A stretch of 64,000 bases of DNA from Bradyrhizobium sp. LTSP885. Lineage in GTDB: Bacteria > Pseudomonadota > Alphaproteobacteria > Rhizobiales > Xanthobacteraceae. The DNA lies in assembly GCF_000938305.1 (NCBI RefSeq), contig NZ_JYMT01000042.1:738424-802423 (forward strand). The letters are read 5' to 3'. Of this stretch, positions 1 to 8,540 are shown one piece after another. A program made the position numbers and the translations under genes. The notes under the pieces were generated by a model. The model had not been told where the DNA came from and searched no databases. It saw only the letters and a program-made list of their open reading frames with translations. The number at the start of each line of letters is the position of its first letter. Position 1 is the first letter of the stretch.

Positions 1-265
1 GCATCTTCATCACGCCATTGTCCATCGCCATCTCGTGGACCTCGATCTTGCCGGCGACGTCGCCCGAGCCACCGACCAGCCGGTCCGGCGTCGTTCCCTT
101 GTTCTCGATCGTGAGGTAGCCGCCCCCAATCTTGGCGCCGTTCGGCGTGGCACGCGTCCAGACCTGCGAGATCACGAGATCGCCGGCCTTGACGTCCTCT
201 GCGGACGCAGGCGCGACCATGACGAGGGCGAAGATCGCGGCAAGTCCAGCCAGTGTTCTTTTCAT
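1..265 (-). CDS. Copper chaperone PCu(A)C, 3' part outside window
   Basis: The gene starts at an ATG at 265 and runs off the left edge, so only the first 88 codons are visible. The protein opens with a Sec signal peptide (MKRTLAGLAAIFALVMVAPASA). Its mature part carries ISQVWTRATPNG, GGYLTIEN and VHEMAMDNGVMKM, which match the start of the PCu(A)C (DUF461) family. In that family His and Met residues bind Cu(I) in the periplasm and deliver it to cytochrome oxidase. It lies 39 bp after the TonB receptor gene on the same strand, so it is probably the last gene of a copper-uptake operon. The missing 3' end carries the remaining His-x-Met ligands, which I cannot check. Confidence 0.85.
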   Translation of the reverse strand, partial: MKRTLAGLAAIFALVMVAPASAEDVKAGDLVISQVWTRATPNGAKIGGGYLTIENKGTTPDRLVGGSGDVAGKIEVHEMAMDNGVMKM

Positions 266-304
266 GATTGAAGCTCCTTTTGTTGTTGCCGACAGCTCGC
301 CAGC

Positions 305-2788
305 TCAGAACGTGTATTTCCCGGCCAGAACGAAAGTCCGGCCCGGGAACGGGTGGAACAGGAAGTACTGCTCGTTGAAGATGTTATCGATGCCGAAATC
401 GAACGCGAAATTCTTGGTCGCGTTGTAGTGGATCTTCATGTCCACGACGAAGTAGTTGTCGAACGCGCCGTAGACATGGGAGATGATATCGGTGTTGTCG
501 AGTGTCGAGTACTGCTTGCCGCTGTAACGCGCCGCAACCGTGTAAGCCCAGCTTTCGTTCGGCCGATAGGTGACGCCGACCTTGGCGCGCCAGTCCGGAA
601 CATAGGGCACGCGCTTGCCGACGACGGTGGTCGGCAGGTTCGTCAACGGATTGACGCCGGCCCAACTCGCATCGGCCAATATCTTCGAATCGACATAGGT
701 CACACTGCCGAACAATTGCAGACCGGTGACGAACACATTGTCCTTTTCGGCCGACAGCTCGACGCCCTGCATCTGGATTGCATCGACGTTGCTGATCACG
801 GTGGTCGGAATCTGAACCTTGGTGGTGGGGTTTGTGACAAGATTCGTCTGCGAGATAATCGCGTTGTCGGTGCGCTCCTTGAACAAGGTCAATCTGACCC
901 GTCCGTCGATCCATTTGCGCTCGATATTCAGTTCGCCGGTGAAATCCTGTTCAGGCTTGAGGAAAGGATTGGCAAAGGTAGCGACACCGCCGACCGTGAG
1001 GTTCTGGTAGAGTTCAGTTACCGTCGGGTAGCGGTACGCCTCGCCGAAATTGGCAGTGATGTTCCAGTCTTTGTTGGGATCATAGGACAGCGAGGCCTTC
1101 GGCGAGAAGTTCGTCGCACTCAGTTCGGGCTGATTGACCGAGGTCGCCGAGGTGATAACCCCGGCCGACGTCGCCGTGGTGTTGAGATTGAAGCCGTTTA
1201 TCGCCTCCCAGCTCTCTAACCTGCCACCGAGTGTGAGCTTGAGGTTCGGCACAATCTTCCAGGCGTCCTGCACCCACAAAGCTTCCGTGCGCGTCTCGCC
1301 CTGGCCAGACGAATAGAGCTGTCCAGTACCAGTCAACGTCGTCGCATTCCAGACAGTCGATGCGTAAACGGGATTGTTGAGCTCGTAGCGGTCGCCATGG
1401 ACGCCAAAGCTGACCTCCTGTGGTCCGTCGTAGCCAAATGGCCGCCAGATCGCCTTGGCATCTGCATTTTGCCAGTTGGTGCCGTCCATCCGGGTGATCT
1501 TGCCATTGGTCGAGTAGCCCGTTCCCGAAGCGGCAACCGTGTACGGATTGAGCTGAGTGTCCTCTAGATAGTTGTAGCTCGAAGCCGAAAAATCGAAGTC
1601 GTAGACTCCCTTGGTGTCGCTCTTGATCGACACCGCATTGCTCATGTGCGTTTCGTCCCAGACATACTTGCTGTTGGCAAAACTGCTGATGCCGGCGAAG
1701 GTTGGCGCGCCCGTGGCCGTCGAGCGCAAATAGGTCTGCGGGTCGGAGACCTGATGGTTGTTCCAGATTCCCAGCGAATAGGTTGCTTGCACAAGGGGAG
1801 TGACGTCATAAGCGACGCGGAAGTTGGCCGACGTCTGTTGCGAGTAAGCGAGGATGCCCGTGCCGACGACGTTTGCCGCCACACCCTGCTTGTTGAGCGC
1901 GGGAATCGTGCCCGCAGTACCCGCCGGTATCGTTCCGTTCGTCGTGTAGGTCAGCGGCTGCTGATAGCTGTCGAGGTAGTTGGCAGTGATCAACCACGAC
2001 AGTCGGCCATCCTTGTTCCCGGCCGCCGCGCTGGTCTGGCTGGTCACATAGGTGTCCTTCGTGCCGTATTGATTCCACGGCATCACCGAGACCGTCTCCT
2101 TGGCCACGGCGAACGGCTTGTCGGGCATCTTCGACGTAATCAGCAGCACGCCGCCGATCGAGTTGCCGGGATAGGCGGCCGCGAACGGGCCGTTGAGGAA
2201 GTCGATCCGGCCGATCGCCTCCGGCGAGATCAGGTTCCATTTCGGCGAGGCGCCGGAGTTGTTGTTGCCGATCAAGGCCGAGATCAGCAGATCGTCGTAA
2301 TAGATCAGCGTGCGTGCGCTCGAATTGAGGCCCCAGCTCCGCGTCGCCAGCACCGCCTGATTGTCGCCGTCGTTGCGTTTGCGCACGAACAGGCTCGGCA
2401 TGTACTTAACCGCATCCTCGGGGTCCTTGAGGTTGATGGTCTCGTCGATCTGCTTCGAGGTGACGCTGAACGACCGCTGCGGCAACTGGAATCGCGCCAC
2501 TGCCGGCGGCGTCCCCAGGGCGGCGTTGGCGCCCGCCCCGTCGGTCTGGACGACCACGACCGGGCGCGTCCGCTCGGCCGCGACAACGGGCGTGGTCCGC
2601 TGCCGAGCTGCGGCCGTCCGATTAGCCGGTTTGCGCGCCGCCGGCTTCGGCGGATGCGGCGATTCGACGGTGACGGGCGGGAGCACCCTTTGCTCGGCGC
2701 CCTGCGCGTAGGCGATCTCGGCCGGCGCCAGCAGCGCGGCCTGGATGGCAACAACGCTCACGCCACCGAGGGCATGATAGCGAAACAT
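305..2788 (-). CDS. TonB-dependent outer-membrane receptor, probably for copper
   Basis: An 827-residue TonB-dependent receptor. I chose the ATG at 2788 because it opens a Sec signal peptide (MFRYHALGGVSVVAIQAALL, cleavage near AYA-QG); the open frame continues upstream but without a plausible export signal. A Pro/Ala/Lys-rich stretch follows, then a plug domain (about residues 110-240, ending near GNSIGGVLLITSKMP). A 22-strand type barrel ends in GRTFVLAGKYTF, with the terminal Phe typical of outer-membrane proteins. The substrate is inferred from neighbours: a DUF2946 protein 85 bp upstream and a PCu(A)C copper chaperone 39 bp downstream, a combination seen in copper-import loci. A metallophore receptor is the alternative. 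Confidence 0.85.
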   Translation of the reverse strand: MFRYHALGGVSVVAIQAALLAPAEIAYAQGAEQRVLPPVTVESPHPPKPAARKPANRTAAARQRTTPVVAAERTRPVVVVQTDGAGANAALGTPPAVARFQLPQRSFSVTSKQIDETINLKDPEDAVKYMPSLFVRKRNDGDNQAVLATRSWGLNSSARTLIYYDDLLISALIGNNNSGASPKWNLISPEAIGRIDFLNGPFAAAYPGNSIGGVLLITSKMPDKPFAVAKETVSVMPWNQYGTKDTYVTSQTSAAAGNKDGRLSWLITANYLDSYQQPLTYTTNGTIPAGTAGTIPALNKQGVAANVVGTGILAYSQQTSANFRVAYDVTPLVQATYSLGIWNNHQVSDPQTYLRSTATGAPTFAGISSFANSKYVWDETHMSNAVSIKSDTKGVYDFDFSASSYNYLEDTQLNPYTVAASGTGYSTNGKITRMDGTNWQNADAKAIWRPFGYDGPQEVSFGVHGDRYELNNPVYASTVWNATTLTGTGQLYSSGQGETRTEALWVQDAWKIVPNLKLTLGGRLESWEAINGFNLNTTATSAGVITSATSVNQPELSATNFSPKASLSYDPNKDWNITANFGEAYRYPTVTELYQNLTVGGVATFANPFLKPEQDFTGELNIERKWIDGRVRLTLFKERTDNAIISQTNLVTNPTTKVQIPTTVISNVDAIQMQGVELSAEKDNVFVTGLQLFGSVTYVDSKILADASWAGVNPLTNLPTTVVGKRVPYVPDWRAKVGVTYRPNESWAYTVAARYSGKQYSTLDNTDIISHVYGAFDNYFVVDMKIHYNATKNFAFDFGIDNIFNEQYFLFHPFPGRTFVLAGKYTF

Positions 2789-2873
2789 GGGAACTGTCCT
2801 GACACCGGCTCTCCTGCCGGCTGGTTCAATGGCACTGGCCGGCGCGCAAGGCGCACCGGTCGCGAGAACATCG

Positions 2874-3257
2874 TCAGGAGGAGAATGGCGGCGCGCGGGC
2901 CTGCGCATGCGAGCCGGCGCGGAAGCGATCGAACTCGGACGCGAAATCGAGCCACGCGACGTGGCTGGCCACGCGTTCGACGGCGACGGCTGCGATCTCC
3001 GGGGTATCAATCGGCGCCCCGGTGTGAAGCACGCTGCAGACCGAGCAACAGCCGTCATGGGCGCGATGCCCGGTTTGGTCGCCCTGCCCATTTTGTGGGC
3101 TTGCATTGCCATGGCAGATCGCGGCGGCCGCCAGCGGGTCGGAGGCGGCAAGGCTCGCCGCCCAGCACGCCCCGATCGGTGCAAAAATCTGCACCAACAG
3201 GGCAACCAGGACTATGGGCAGAAAATTCTTCAGCCGCCGGCGCATCATAAGACCCAT
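2874..3257 (-). CDS. DUF2946 family protein, copper-locus associated
   Basis: 127 residues with an N-terminal hydrophobic signal/anchor (KNFLPIVLVALLVQIFAPIGA). A Cys/His-rich centre follows (ICHGN, then HDGCCSVCSVLHTG), and the tail QARAPPFSS resembles the RAPP-type ending common in DUF2946. The Cys and His residues make metal binding plausible, but no activity is established for the family. It is the first gene of the operon with the TonB receptor and PCu(A)C. Starts at 3257, 3248 and 3245 are all ATG in the same frame; I give the longest, with no strong ribosome-binding site to separate them. Confidence 0.75.
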   Translation of the reverse strand: MGLMMRRRLKNFLPIVLVALLVQIFAPIGACWAASLAASDPLAAAAICHGNASPQNGQGDQTGHRAHDGCCSVCSVLHTGAPIDTPEIAAVAVERVASHVAWLDFASEFDRFRAGSHAQARAPPFSS

Positions 3258-3662
3258 CCGTAACGGAACTAACCATCGTGAGCGTCGGGAGTCGAGATCG
3301 TGGCGCTCTCCTGTTTCTTCCCGGCAACGAAAATTGCCGAGTGTGACGAGTTTGCGCGGGCTCCTCTGCGGAGTAGGGAAAGCGTCCGTATCCCCTTACC
3401 CGAGCGCGAGTTTTCAGGATTTTCTTGCAACCGGTAGTGGCAATATCCCAATCATTTCGCAAATTGCTCGAAATTTGAACAATCGTTGCCGAAAATGATG
3501 ACAAACGAAAAAAGATAGTCTACCAATTCGGGCTCAGGCCAGCCGCAAGGCGAGTCCTGGTGGTCCAAGTCTCGGGAGGAGCCCGACGCGCACAAGCAGC
3601 GTCACCCCATCAATCAAGATCAATCGAATCTTTTGGGGCAAACAGGGTCGACACAATTTTTG
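3258..3662. other. Intergenic region between copper operon and globin
   Basis: About 400 bp without a convincing gene between the divergent copper operon and globin gene. It must hold the copper-operon promoter (minus) and the globin promoter (plus), because only 21 bp separate the globin ATG from the terminator hairpin downstream. I see an AT-rich stretch around 3440-3520 but no motif I would name. A small hairpin is possible at 3572-3586 (TCGGG, loop, CCCGA). Confidence 0.4.
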
Positions 3663-3692
3663 GAGCAGGGCTCGGAGCCCTGCTCTTTTTTT
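3663..3692 (+). terminator. Intrinsic terminator in the globin leader (possible attenuator)
   Basis: The stem GAGCAGGGC (3663-3671) pairs perfectly with GCCCTGCTC (3677-3685) around a 5-nt loop and is followed by seven T (3686-3692). This is a textbook Rho-independent terminator on the plus strand. No plus-strand gene precedes it, and the globin ATG is at 3714. It therefore either ends an unannotated small RNA or acts as an attenuator in the globin mRNA leader. Confidence 0.8.
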
Positions 3693-3713
3693 GTCTGACG
3701 ATCGCAACTTGCA

Positions 3714-4121
3714 ATGACGTCATCATCCAATCCGATCGAGCAGAGCTTCGAACTTGCAGCTGAACGCTGCGATGATTTGACGCCGCTTGTTTATCGCCGC
3801 CTGTTTCACAGACATCCCGAAGCGCAGGCGATGTTTCGCACCGAAGGCAGCGAGCCTGTGAAAGGCTCGATGCTGTCGCTGACGATCGAAGCCATCCTCG
3901 ATTTCGCCGGCGAACGCACCGGCCATTTTCGACTGATCGATTGCGAGGTGTCGTCGCACGACGCCTACGGCACGCCGCGCGAATTGTTCGTCGCGTTCTT
4001 TGCCGTGATTGCGGACACGCTGCGCGAGATCCTCGGCGAGCAATGGTCTGACGAGATCGATGCTGCGTGGCACAAGTTGTTGCGCGACGTCGCGGCCGTC
4101 GTCGCGCAACACGCCGAGTAG
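3714..4121 (+). CDS. Single-domain globin
   Basis: 135 residues with the helical pattern of bacterial single-domain globins (Vitreoscilla-haemoglobin / flavohaemoglobin type). It opens with SFELAAERCDDLTPLVYRRLF (helices A-B) and HPEAQAMF. His82 in SSHDAYGTPREL sits where the proximal haem ligand is expected, followed by the conserved G/H-helix pattern LREILGEQW and AWHKLLRDV. There is no FAD/NAD reductase domain. A role in binding O2 or NO is inferred from the family. The ATG has no clear Shine-Dalgarno sequence and lies just after an intrinsic terminator, so expression may be controlled by readthrough. The next gene, an ABC binding protein, starts 117 bp downstream. Confidence 0.75.
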   Translation: MTSSSNPIEQSFELAAERCDDLTPLVYRRLFHRHPEAQAMFRTEGSEPVKGSMLSLTIEAILDFAGERTGHFRLIDCEVSSHDAYGTPRELFVAFFAVIADTLREILGEQWSDEIDAAWHKLLRDVAAVVAQHAE

Positions 4122-4238
4122 AAATATCCGCGGTCGCGAGGCCGTAGCGCGGCCGTTTCGATTGTGACACACTCCCTTGATCCGCGGCGCGTGCAACTGA
4201 CGCCGACGGGCAGAAAAATGAAGAGGGAGCAAGCAACA

Positions 4239-5276
4239 ATGCCAGGGATAGACAAGTCTCCGACGACCAAGTTTCCGACGACAAGGCGCGATCTTCTGCA
4301 AATGGCTGCAGCCGGCGGAGCGGCGGCAGCGCTGTTCGGCGGAATGAGCGTGAACCCCGCGCTCGCAGCCGAAATGGGCCGGTCGGAAAAGCCGCTGAAG
4401 GCCGCATTCTCCAACGCCGGACTGCAGGCGACATGGTGCGCACAAGGCAAGCAGGCCGCCGAGTTCTGGGGCAAGCTGTTCAACGTCGAAGTGACCTGGT
4501 TCGATGGCCAGTTGGACGCCGTCAAACAGCGCGCCGCGATCGACAATATGGCGTCGCAGAAATGGGATTTCGTCGCGATCCAGGCTTTCGGCATCGGCAC
4601 CCTCACCCAGCCCGTGCAGAAGATGATCGACGCCGGCACGCCCGTGATCGACATGGACACGTTGATCGCGCCGCTCGACCAGATCAACGTCCACTCGTTC
4701 CTCGCGCCCGACAACGAGTTCATGGGCGCCTCGGTGACCCAGGCGCTCTGCAACGCGATCGGCGGCAAGGGCAAGGTCATCATGACCCAGGGTGCGCTCG
4801 GCCACACCGGCGCGCAGGGCCGCGCTAAGGGCTTCAACACGGTCATCAAGCAGTTCCCGAACATCGAGGTGCTCGATACCCAGCCCGGCGATTGGGATGT
4901 GTCCAAGACCGCCCGGCTCTGGGAAACCTATCTGACGAAATACCCGCAGATCGACGCGGCGTTCTTCCACAATGACGACATGGCGCTGGCCGCCGCCAAC
5001 ATCATGAAGGCGCATAACCGCACCAGCATCCTGATCGGCGGCGTCGACGCCATGCCGCCGGCAATCCAGGCGGTCAGCGAAGGCCGCATGTTCGCGACCG
5101 TCCGCAATCCGTCGTGTCGCATCCATGGCGGCGCGATCGTCGCAGGCGTTGCTGCCGTGGTCGGTGGCGAGAAGAGCGGCGCCCGCATCCCGAAGAGCGT
5201 CGTGACCGACGGTCCCGTCGTGACCAAGGCCAATGCCGCCGGCATGCAATGGATGGAGGATCACTTCCTGATCTGA
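4239..5276 (+). CDS. Sugar-type ABC transporter substrate-binding protein (Tat signal)
   Basis: 345 residues from the ATG at 4239, which has a GAGGGAG ribosome-binding site 9 bp upstream; two in-frame ATGs further upstream (4164, 4218) lack one. The N-terminus carries a twin-arginine motif (TTRRDLLQMAAAGG) and an Ala-rich hydrophobic stretch ending ALAAEM, so export by Tat is likely. The body is a periplasmic-binding-protein-like fold of the RbsB group, with alternating beta/alpha patterns such as WDFVAIQAFG and DAAFFHNDDMALAAANIM. With the ATPase and permease downstream it forms a CUT2-type importer. The ligand cannot be read from sequence. Confidence 0.85.
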   Translation: MPGIDKSPTTKFPTTRRDLLQMAAAGGAAAALFGGMSVNPALAAEMGRSEKPLKAAFSNAGLQATWCAQGKQAAEFWGKLFNVEVTWFDGQLDAVKQRAAIDNMASQKWDFVAIQAFGIGTLTQPVQKMIDAGTPVIDMDTLIAPLDQINVHSFLAPDNEFMGASVTQALCNAIGGKGKVIMTQGALGHTGAQGRAKGFNTVIKQFPNIEVLDTQPGDWDVSKTARLWETYLTKYPQIDAAFFHNDDMALAAANIMKAHNRTSILIGGVDAMPPAIQAVSEGRMFATVRNPSCRIHGGAIVAGVAAVVGGEKSGARIPKSVVTDGPVVTKANAAGMQWMEDHFLI

Positions 5277-5285
5277 GCACCCCGC

Positions 5286-6788
5286 ATGTCGCAGGGACGC
5301 TCGCCGATCCTCGAGTTGAACCAGATCACGAAGGCCTTCGGCGGTGTCGAAGCCCTTCGTGGGGTCGACTTTGCGCTTCACGCCGGCGAGATCCATGGTC
5401 TCGTCGGCGAGAACGGCGCGGGAAAAAGCACGCTGATGAAGATCATCGCCGGCGTGCATCCGGAATTCTCCGGCCGCTTCATGCTGGACGGCAAGGAGAC
5501 CCGCTTCCGCTCGACCCGCGATGCCCACGCGGCCGGGATCGGCATGGTGCATCAGGAGCTCAGTGTCGCCCCTGACCTCACCGTCGCCGAAAACGTCTTC
5601 CTCGGCAACCAGCCGACCAACCGCCTCGGCCTGGTGCAATGGCGGCGGATGGCGCGCGAGGCCCGCGAGCAGCTGTCTCGGTTTGGCATCGACGTCGATC
5701 CGATGACCAGGCTCGGCGACCTGCCGATCGGCCTGCAGCAGCTGATCGAGATTGCCCGCGTGCTGTTCTCGGGCGCACGCATCATCATCCTGGACGAGCC
5801 GACCTCCGCCCTCTCCCCGCCCGAGGTCGAGCGCCTGTTCGCGACGCTGCGCAAGCTGCGCGAAGAAGGCACCAGCATCGTCTTCATCTCGCATTTCATC
5901 GAAGACATCCTGCGTGTCTCCGACACGGTGACTGTGTTCCGCAACGGGCGGAAGGTCGCGGAAACCGCAGCCGCCGATACCACCAAGATCGCCCTGATCG
6001 AAGCCATGATCGGCCGCGGCGGCGAAGCGCTGGAGCACAGCTACACCGAAGACCGCATGCTGCAGCCATCCAGCGACGCCTCGGTGGTGCTGAAGGCCGA
6101 CCAGCTCTCGCTCGGCCGCAACCTGCAAGACGTCTCCTTCGAGGCCCGCGCCGGAGAGGTGCTCGGGATCTACGGCTTCATGGGCTGCGGCCAGTTGGAG
6201 CTGTCGCGCATCCTGTTCGGCAAGCTGAAGCCGGATGGCGGAACGCTCGCGGTCGACGGCTCCGCGAAGCGATTCCGCAGCACCGCCGACGCGCGGCGTG
6301 CCGGCGTCGCGCTGGTGCCGGAAAGCCGGCGCGCGATGCTGTTTCACCAGGAACCGGTCTACAAGAACATCTCGATCAGCATCCTCGATCGAATCTCCAC
6401 CCTGCTGCTCAAGCCCGCGCGGGAGCGCGAGATCGCGATGCGGCAGGTCGAGCAGCTGCAGATCAGGCCACCGGTCGTCGGCCTCGACCTCGGCATGCTC
6501 TCCGGCGGCAACCAGCAGAAGGTGGCGCTGGCGAAATGGCTGACCTACCCGCCGCGCCTGCTGGTGCTGTGCGAGCCAACCCGCGGCATGGATGTCGGCG
6601 CCAAGAACGACGTGATCAACATCGTCCGCGATCTCCGCGCCAAGGGACTGGCGATCATCGTGCTGTCGACGGAGCCGGAGACGGTGCTGTCGCTGGCCGA
6701 CCGCATCCTTGTGCTGAAGCGCGGCGCGGTGGTGCGTGAATTCGTGGGCGAGGCGGTGAGTAAAGACCGCCTGCTCGAAGCCGCTTGA
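5286..6788 (+). CDS. Sugar ABC transporter ATP-binding protein (RbsA/MglA type, duplicated)
   Basis: 500 residues with two ABC domains, as in RbsA/MglA. The first has Walker A GENGAGKST (41-49), Walker B IIILDEPTSAL and a degenerate signature (IGLQQLIEIA). The second has a degenerate Walker A (GFMGCGQLE) and a good signature LSGGNQQKVALAKWL. One intact and one degenerate P-loop is normal for this family. It follows the binding protein by 9 bp and precedes the permease, so it energises the same inner-membrane importer. Confidence 0.92.
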   Translation: MSQGRSPILELNQITKAFGGVEALRGVDFALHAGEIHGLVGENGAGKSTLMKIIAGVHPEFSGRFMLDGKETRFRSTRDAHAAGIGMVHQELSVAPDLTVAENVFLGNQPTNRLGLVQWRRMAREAREQLSRFGIDVDPMTRLGDLPIGLQQLIEIARVLFSGARIIILDEPTSALSPPEVERLFATLRKLREEGTSIVFISHFIEDILRVSDTVTVFRNGRKVAETAAADTTKIALIEAMIGRGGEALEHSYTEDRMLQPSSDASVVLKADQLSLGRNLQDVSFEARAGEVLGIYGFMGCGQLELSRILFGKLKPDGGTLAVDGSAKRFRSTADARRAGVALVPESRRAMLFHQEPVYKNISISILDRISTLLLKPAREREIAMRQVEQLQIRPPVVGLDLGMLSGGNQQKVALAKWLTYPPRLLVLCEPTRGMDVGAKNDVINIVRDLRAKGLAIIVLSTEPETVLSLADRILVLKRGAVVREFVGEAVSKDRLLEAA

Positions 6789-6800
6789 TGGAGTCGAATG

Positions 6801-7835
6801 ATGGCAAGCAGTGACGGCGCGACGACGCCGGTGGATCACAAGCGGCCGCGCGGGCTCGGCAGCTTCGTGCGCTCGCAGATGCGCAACATCGCACCGTTCC
6901 TGACGCTGATCTTTCTCAGCGCCTTCTTCGCCATATCGAGTCCCTCGTTTGCCACGCTCGACAATCTCGGCAACATCTTGACGCAGGTGTCGGTCACCGG
7001 CGTCATCGCCGTCGGCCTCACCTTCGTGATCCTGTGCGCCGAAATCGACCTGTCGATCGCCAGCATCGCCAACGTCACCGGCATCGCGGTGGCGTTTTTC
7101 ACGCTGCAGGACTCCTACGTCAACATCGCCAACCTCCCGATGCCCGGCTGGGCCGCGATCCTTATGGCGCTGGCGCTGTGTGCGCTGCTCGGCCTCGTCA
7201 ATGCGCTGGGCCTGACCATGATCGGCATCCCCTCCTTCATCATGACGCTCGCCATGATGCAGATCGCGGCCGGCGTCTCCGCGCTGCTGGTGCGGGGCCA
7301 GATCGCTTACAAGATACCGCCGCTGATCACGACGCTCGGCTCCGGCTCGATCGGCGGCATCCCCTGGATCGTAATCGTCGCCGCGGTGATGCTGCTCGGC
7401 GGCCATCTGGTGCTGACCTACACGCGGTTCGGCCGCTACGTCTACATGGTCGGCGGCAACCGCGAGGCCGCGGAATTCTCCGGCCTCAACGTCAAGCTGA
7501 TCCTCGGCAGCGTGATGGTGATCTCGGCGGTCTGCTCCGGGATCGGCGGCATGCTCGGCGTCGCGCATTTCGGCAGCGCGCAGCAGAACGAGTTCGACAC
7601 TTATCTTTTGGATTCCATCGCGGCCGTAGTGGTCGGCGGCACCAGCCTGTTCGGCGGCCGCGGCGGCATCGGCAACACCATCGTCGGCCTGTTCGTGCTC
7701 GGCGTGCTCAACAACGGCCTCGACCATGTCAATATCGACAGCTTCCTGAAGATCCTGATCCGCGGCGTCATCCTGCTCGCCGCGCTGATCATCAACGTCT
7801 ATGCGCAGCGGCTGCGGGAGCGGACCGCGGACTAA
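6801..7835 (+). CDS. Sugar ABC transporter permease (RbsC type)
   Basis: 344 residues, almost entirely hydrophobic with about 8-10 membrane segments. It contains the BPD_transp_2 family signatures ILCAEIDLSIASIANVTG and GRYVYMVGGNREAAEFSGL, and the later GGTSLFGGRGGIGNTIVGL motif. Start codons at 6798 and 6801 are adjacent; I chose 6801 because GGAG lies 7 bp before it. It is the third gene of the importer operon. No kinase, isomerase or regulator gene adjoins on this strand, so the sugar remains unknown. The methylthioribose kinase gene converges from the other side of the repeats. Confidence 0.9.
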   Translation: MASSDGATTPVDHKRPRGLGSFVRSQMRNIAPFLTLIFLSAFFAISSPSFATLDNLGNILTQVSVTGVIAVGLTFVILCAEIDLSIASIANVTGIAVAFFTLQDSYVNIANLPMPGWAAILMALALCALLGLVNALGLTMIGIPSFIMTLAMMQIAAGVSALLVRGQIAYKIPPLITTLGSGSIGGIPWIVIVAAVMLLGGHLVLTYTRFGRYVYMVGGNREAAEFSGLNVKLILGSVMVISAVCSGIGGMLGVAHFGSAQQNEFDTYLLDSIAAVVVGGTSLFGGRGGIGNTIVGLFVLGVLNNGLDHVNIDSFLKILIRGVILLAALIINVYAQRLRERTAD

Positions 7836-7878
7836 GCTTGCTGACGGCGATGGCAACGGGTGCGCGGCTCTCTCACAC

Positions 7879-8002
7879 CGTCGTCCCTGCGAAAGCAGGG
7901 ACCCATAACCACAGGGTCGCGTTGTTGAAATGAGCTGTGGCCCCAGCGCTGCAAACCAATAGGCATTCGTGGGTATGGGTCCCGGGTCAAGCCCGGGACG
8001 AC
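7879..8002. repeat. Palindromic intergenic element with two hairpin arms
   Basis: Two inverted arms, each with its own hairpin: GTCCCTGC-gaaa-GCAGGGAC followed by CCATAACCAC, and GTGGGTATGG followed by GTCCCGGG-tcaa-GCCCGGGAC. The outer ends (CGTCGTCCC / GGGACGACA) are inverted repeats. This layout matches the short palindromic repeats scattered through Bradyrhizobium genomes. It sits just after the permease stop and may stabilise the mRNA or serve as its 3' end. Confidence 0.7.
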
Positions 8003-8040
8003 AGCGAATGTGTTGCGCGGTCTGTGATTCATACTTCCGC

Positions 8041-8456
8041 GTTCTCGCGGCATGATCTGCCCGAGCTTTGCTTCACGTTCCGCCCTCAAAGCAGAGGGCG
8101 CAGGGAATGCCGGGTGCACGCTGCACCCGCGGTCTCGTGTGCAATGGATAGAAAGAGAACGCACACGAGCATACAGGTTCAGCGGAGGCACTCCGGCATT
8201 CCCTGCGCGATGGCTTTACGGCTTATACGTGCTCTCCCCGGCGAGACCGGGCTTTGTTGTCACCGCTATCACAAAACGCTTGCGCGTTTGCGACAGGACA
8301 CCGACCACTGGGGCGTCAGGTCCACACGACTTCACCGTCCGCCTCACGCGCTCTCGTCAGTTGCGCATTCGGCGGCCACCGCATCTCACCGCAACGTTCG
8401 TGACGATCGCGAGCGCCCCTCAATCGGATGAGACGGGAGATCTATAGCACTGAGTT
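8041..8456. repeat. Multicopy-type Bradyrhizobium repeat, probably noncoding
   Basis: A roughly 415-bp unit whose conceptual translation (SRSALKAEGAGNAGCTLHP, RSRVQWIERERT) I recognise as an often-annotated multicopy hypothetical protein in Bradyrhizobium. Three frames are open across it. It contains an inverted pair, GCAGGGAATGCCGG near 8100 and CCGGCATTCCCTGC near 8192. The open frames, lack of a ribosome-binding site and lack of protein-like composition argue for a repeated DNA element rather than a gene. I cannot count copies from this window. Confidence 0.55.
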
Positions 8457-8540
8457 GTCCTTCTGATAAAGCGAAATATTTTATCGCAGGGCCTTGCGCC
8501 GTCGGGCAACTCAGATGTATGGGCCGACCTTCCGTCCCAA

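Noticed and set aside
1646..3250. A 534-codon plus-strand frame opposite the TonB receptor
   Set aside because: Antisense shadow with very high Arg content.
4164..4238. Longer start for the ABC substrate-binding protein
   Set aside because: The extension lacks a ribosome-binding site and would bury the Tat signal about 60 residues inside the protein.
3723..7856. A 1377-codon open frame on the minus strand across the globin and ABC transporter genes
   Set aside because: It is antisense to four well-supported genes, rich in Asp/His/Arg/Gly without any domain, and arises from codon-position GC bias.
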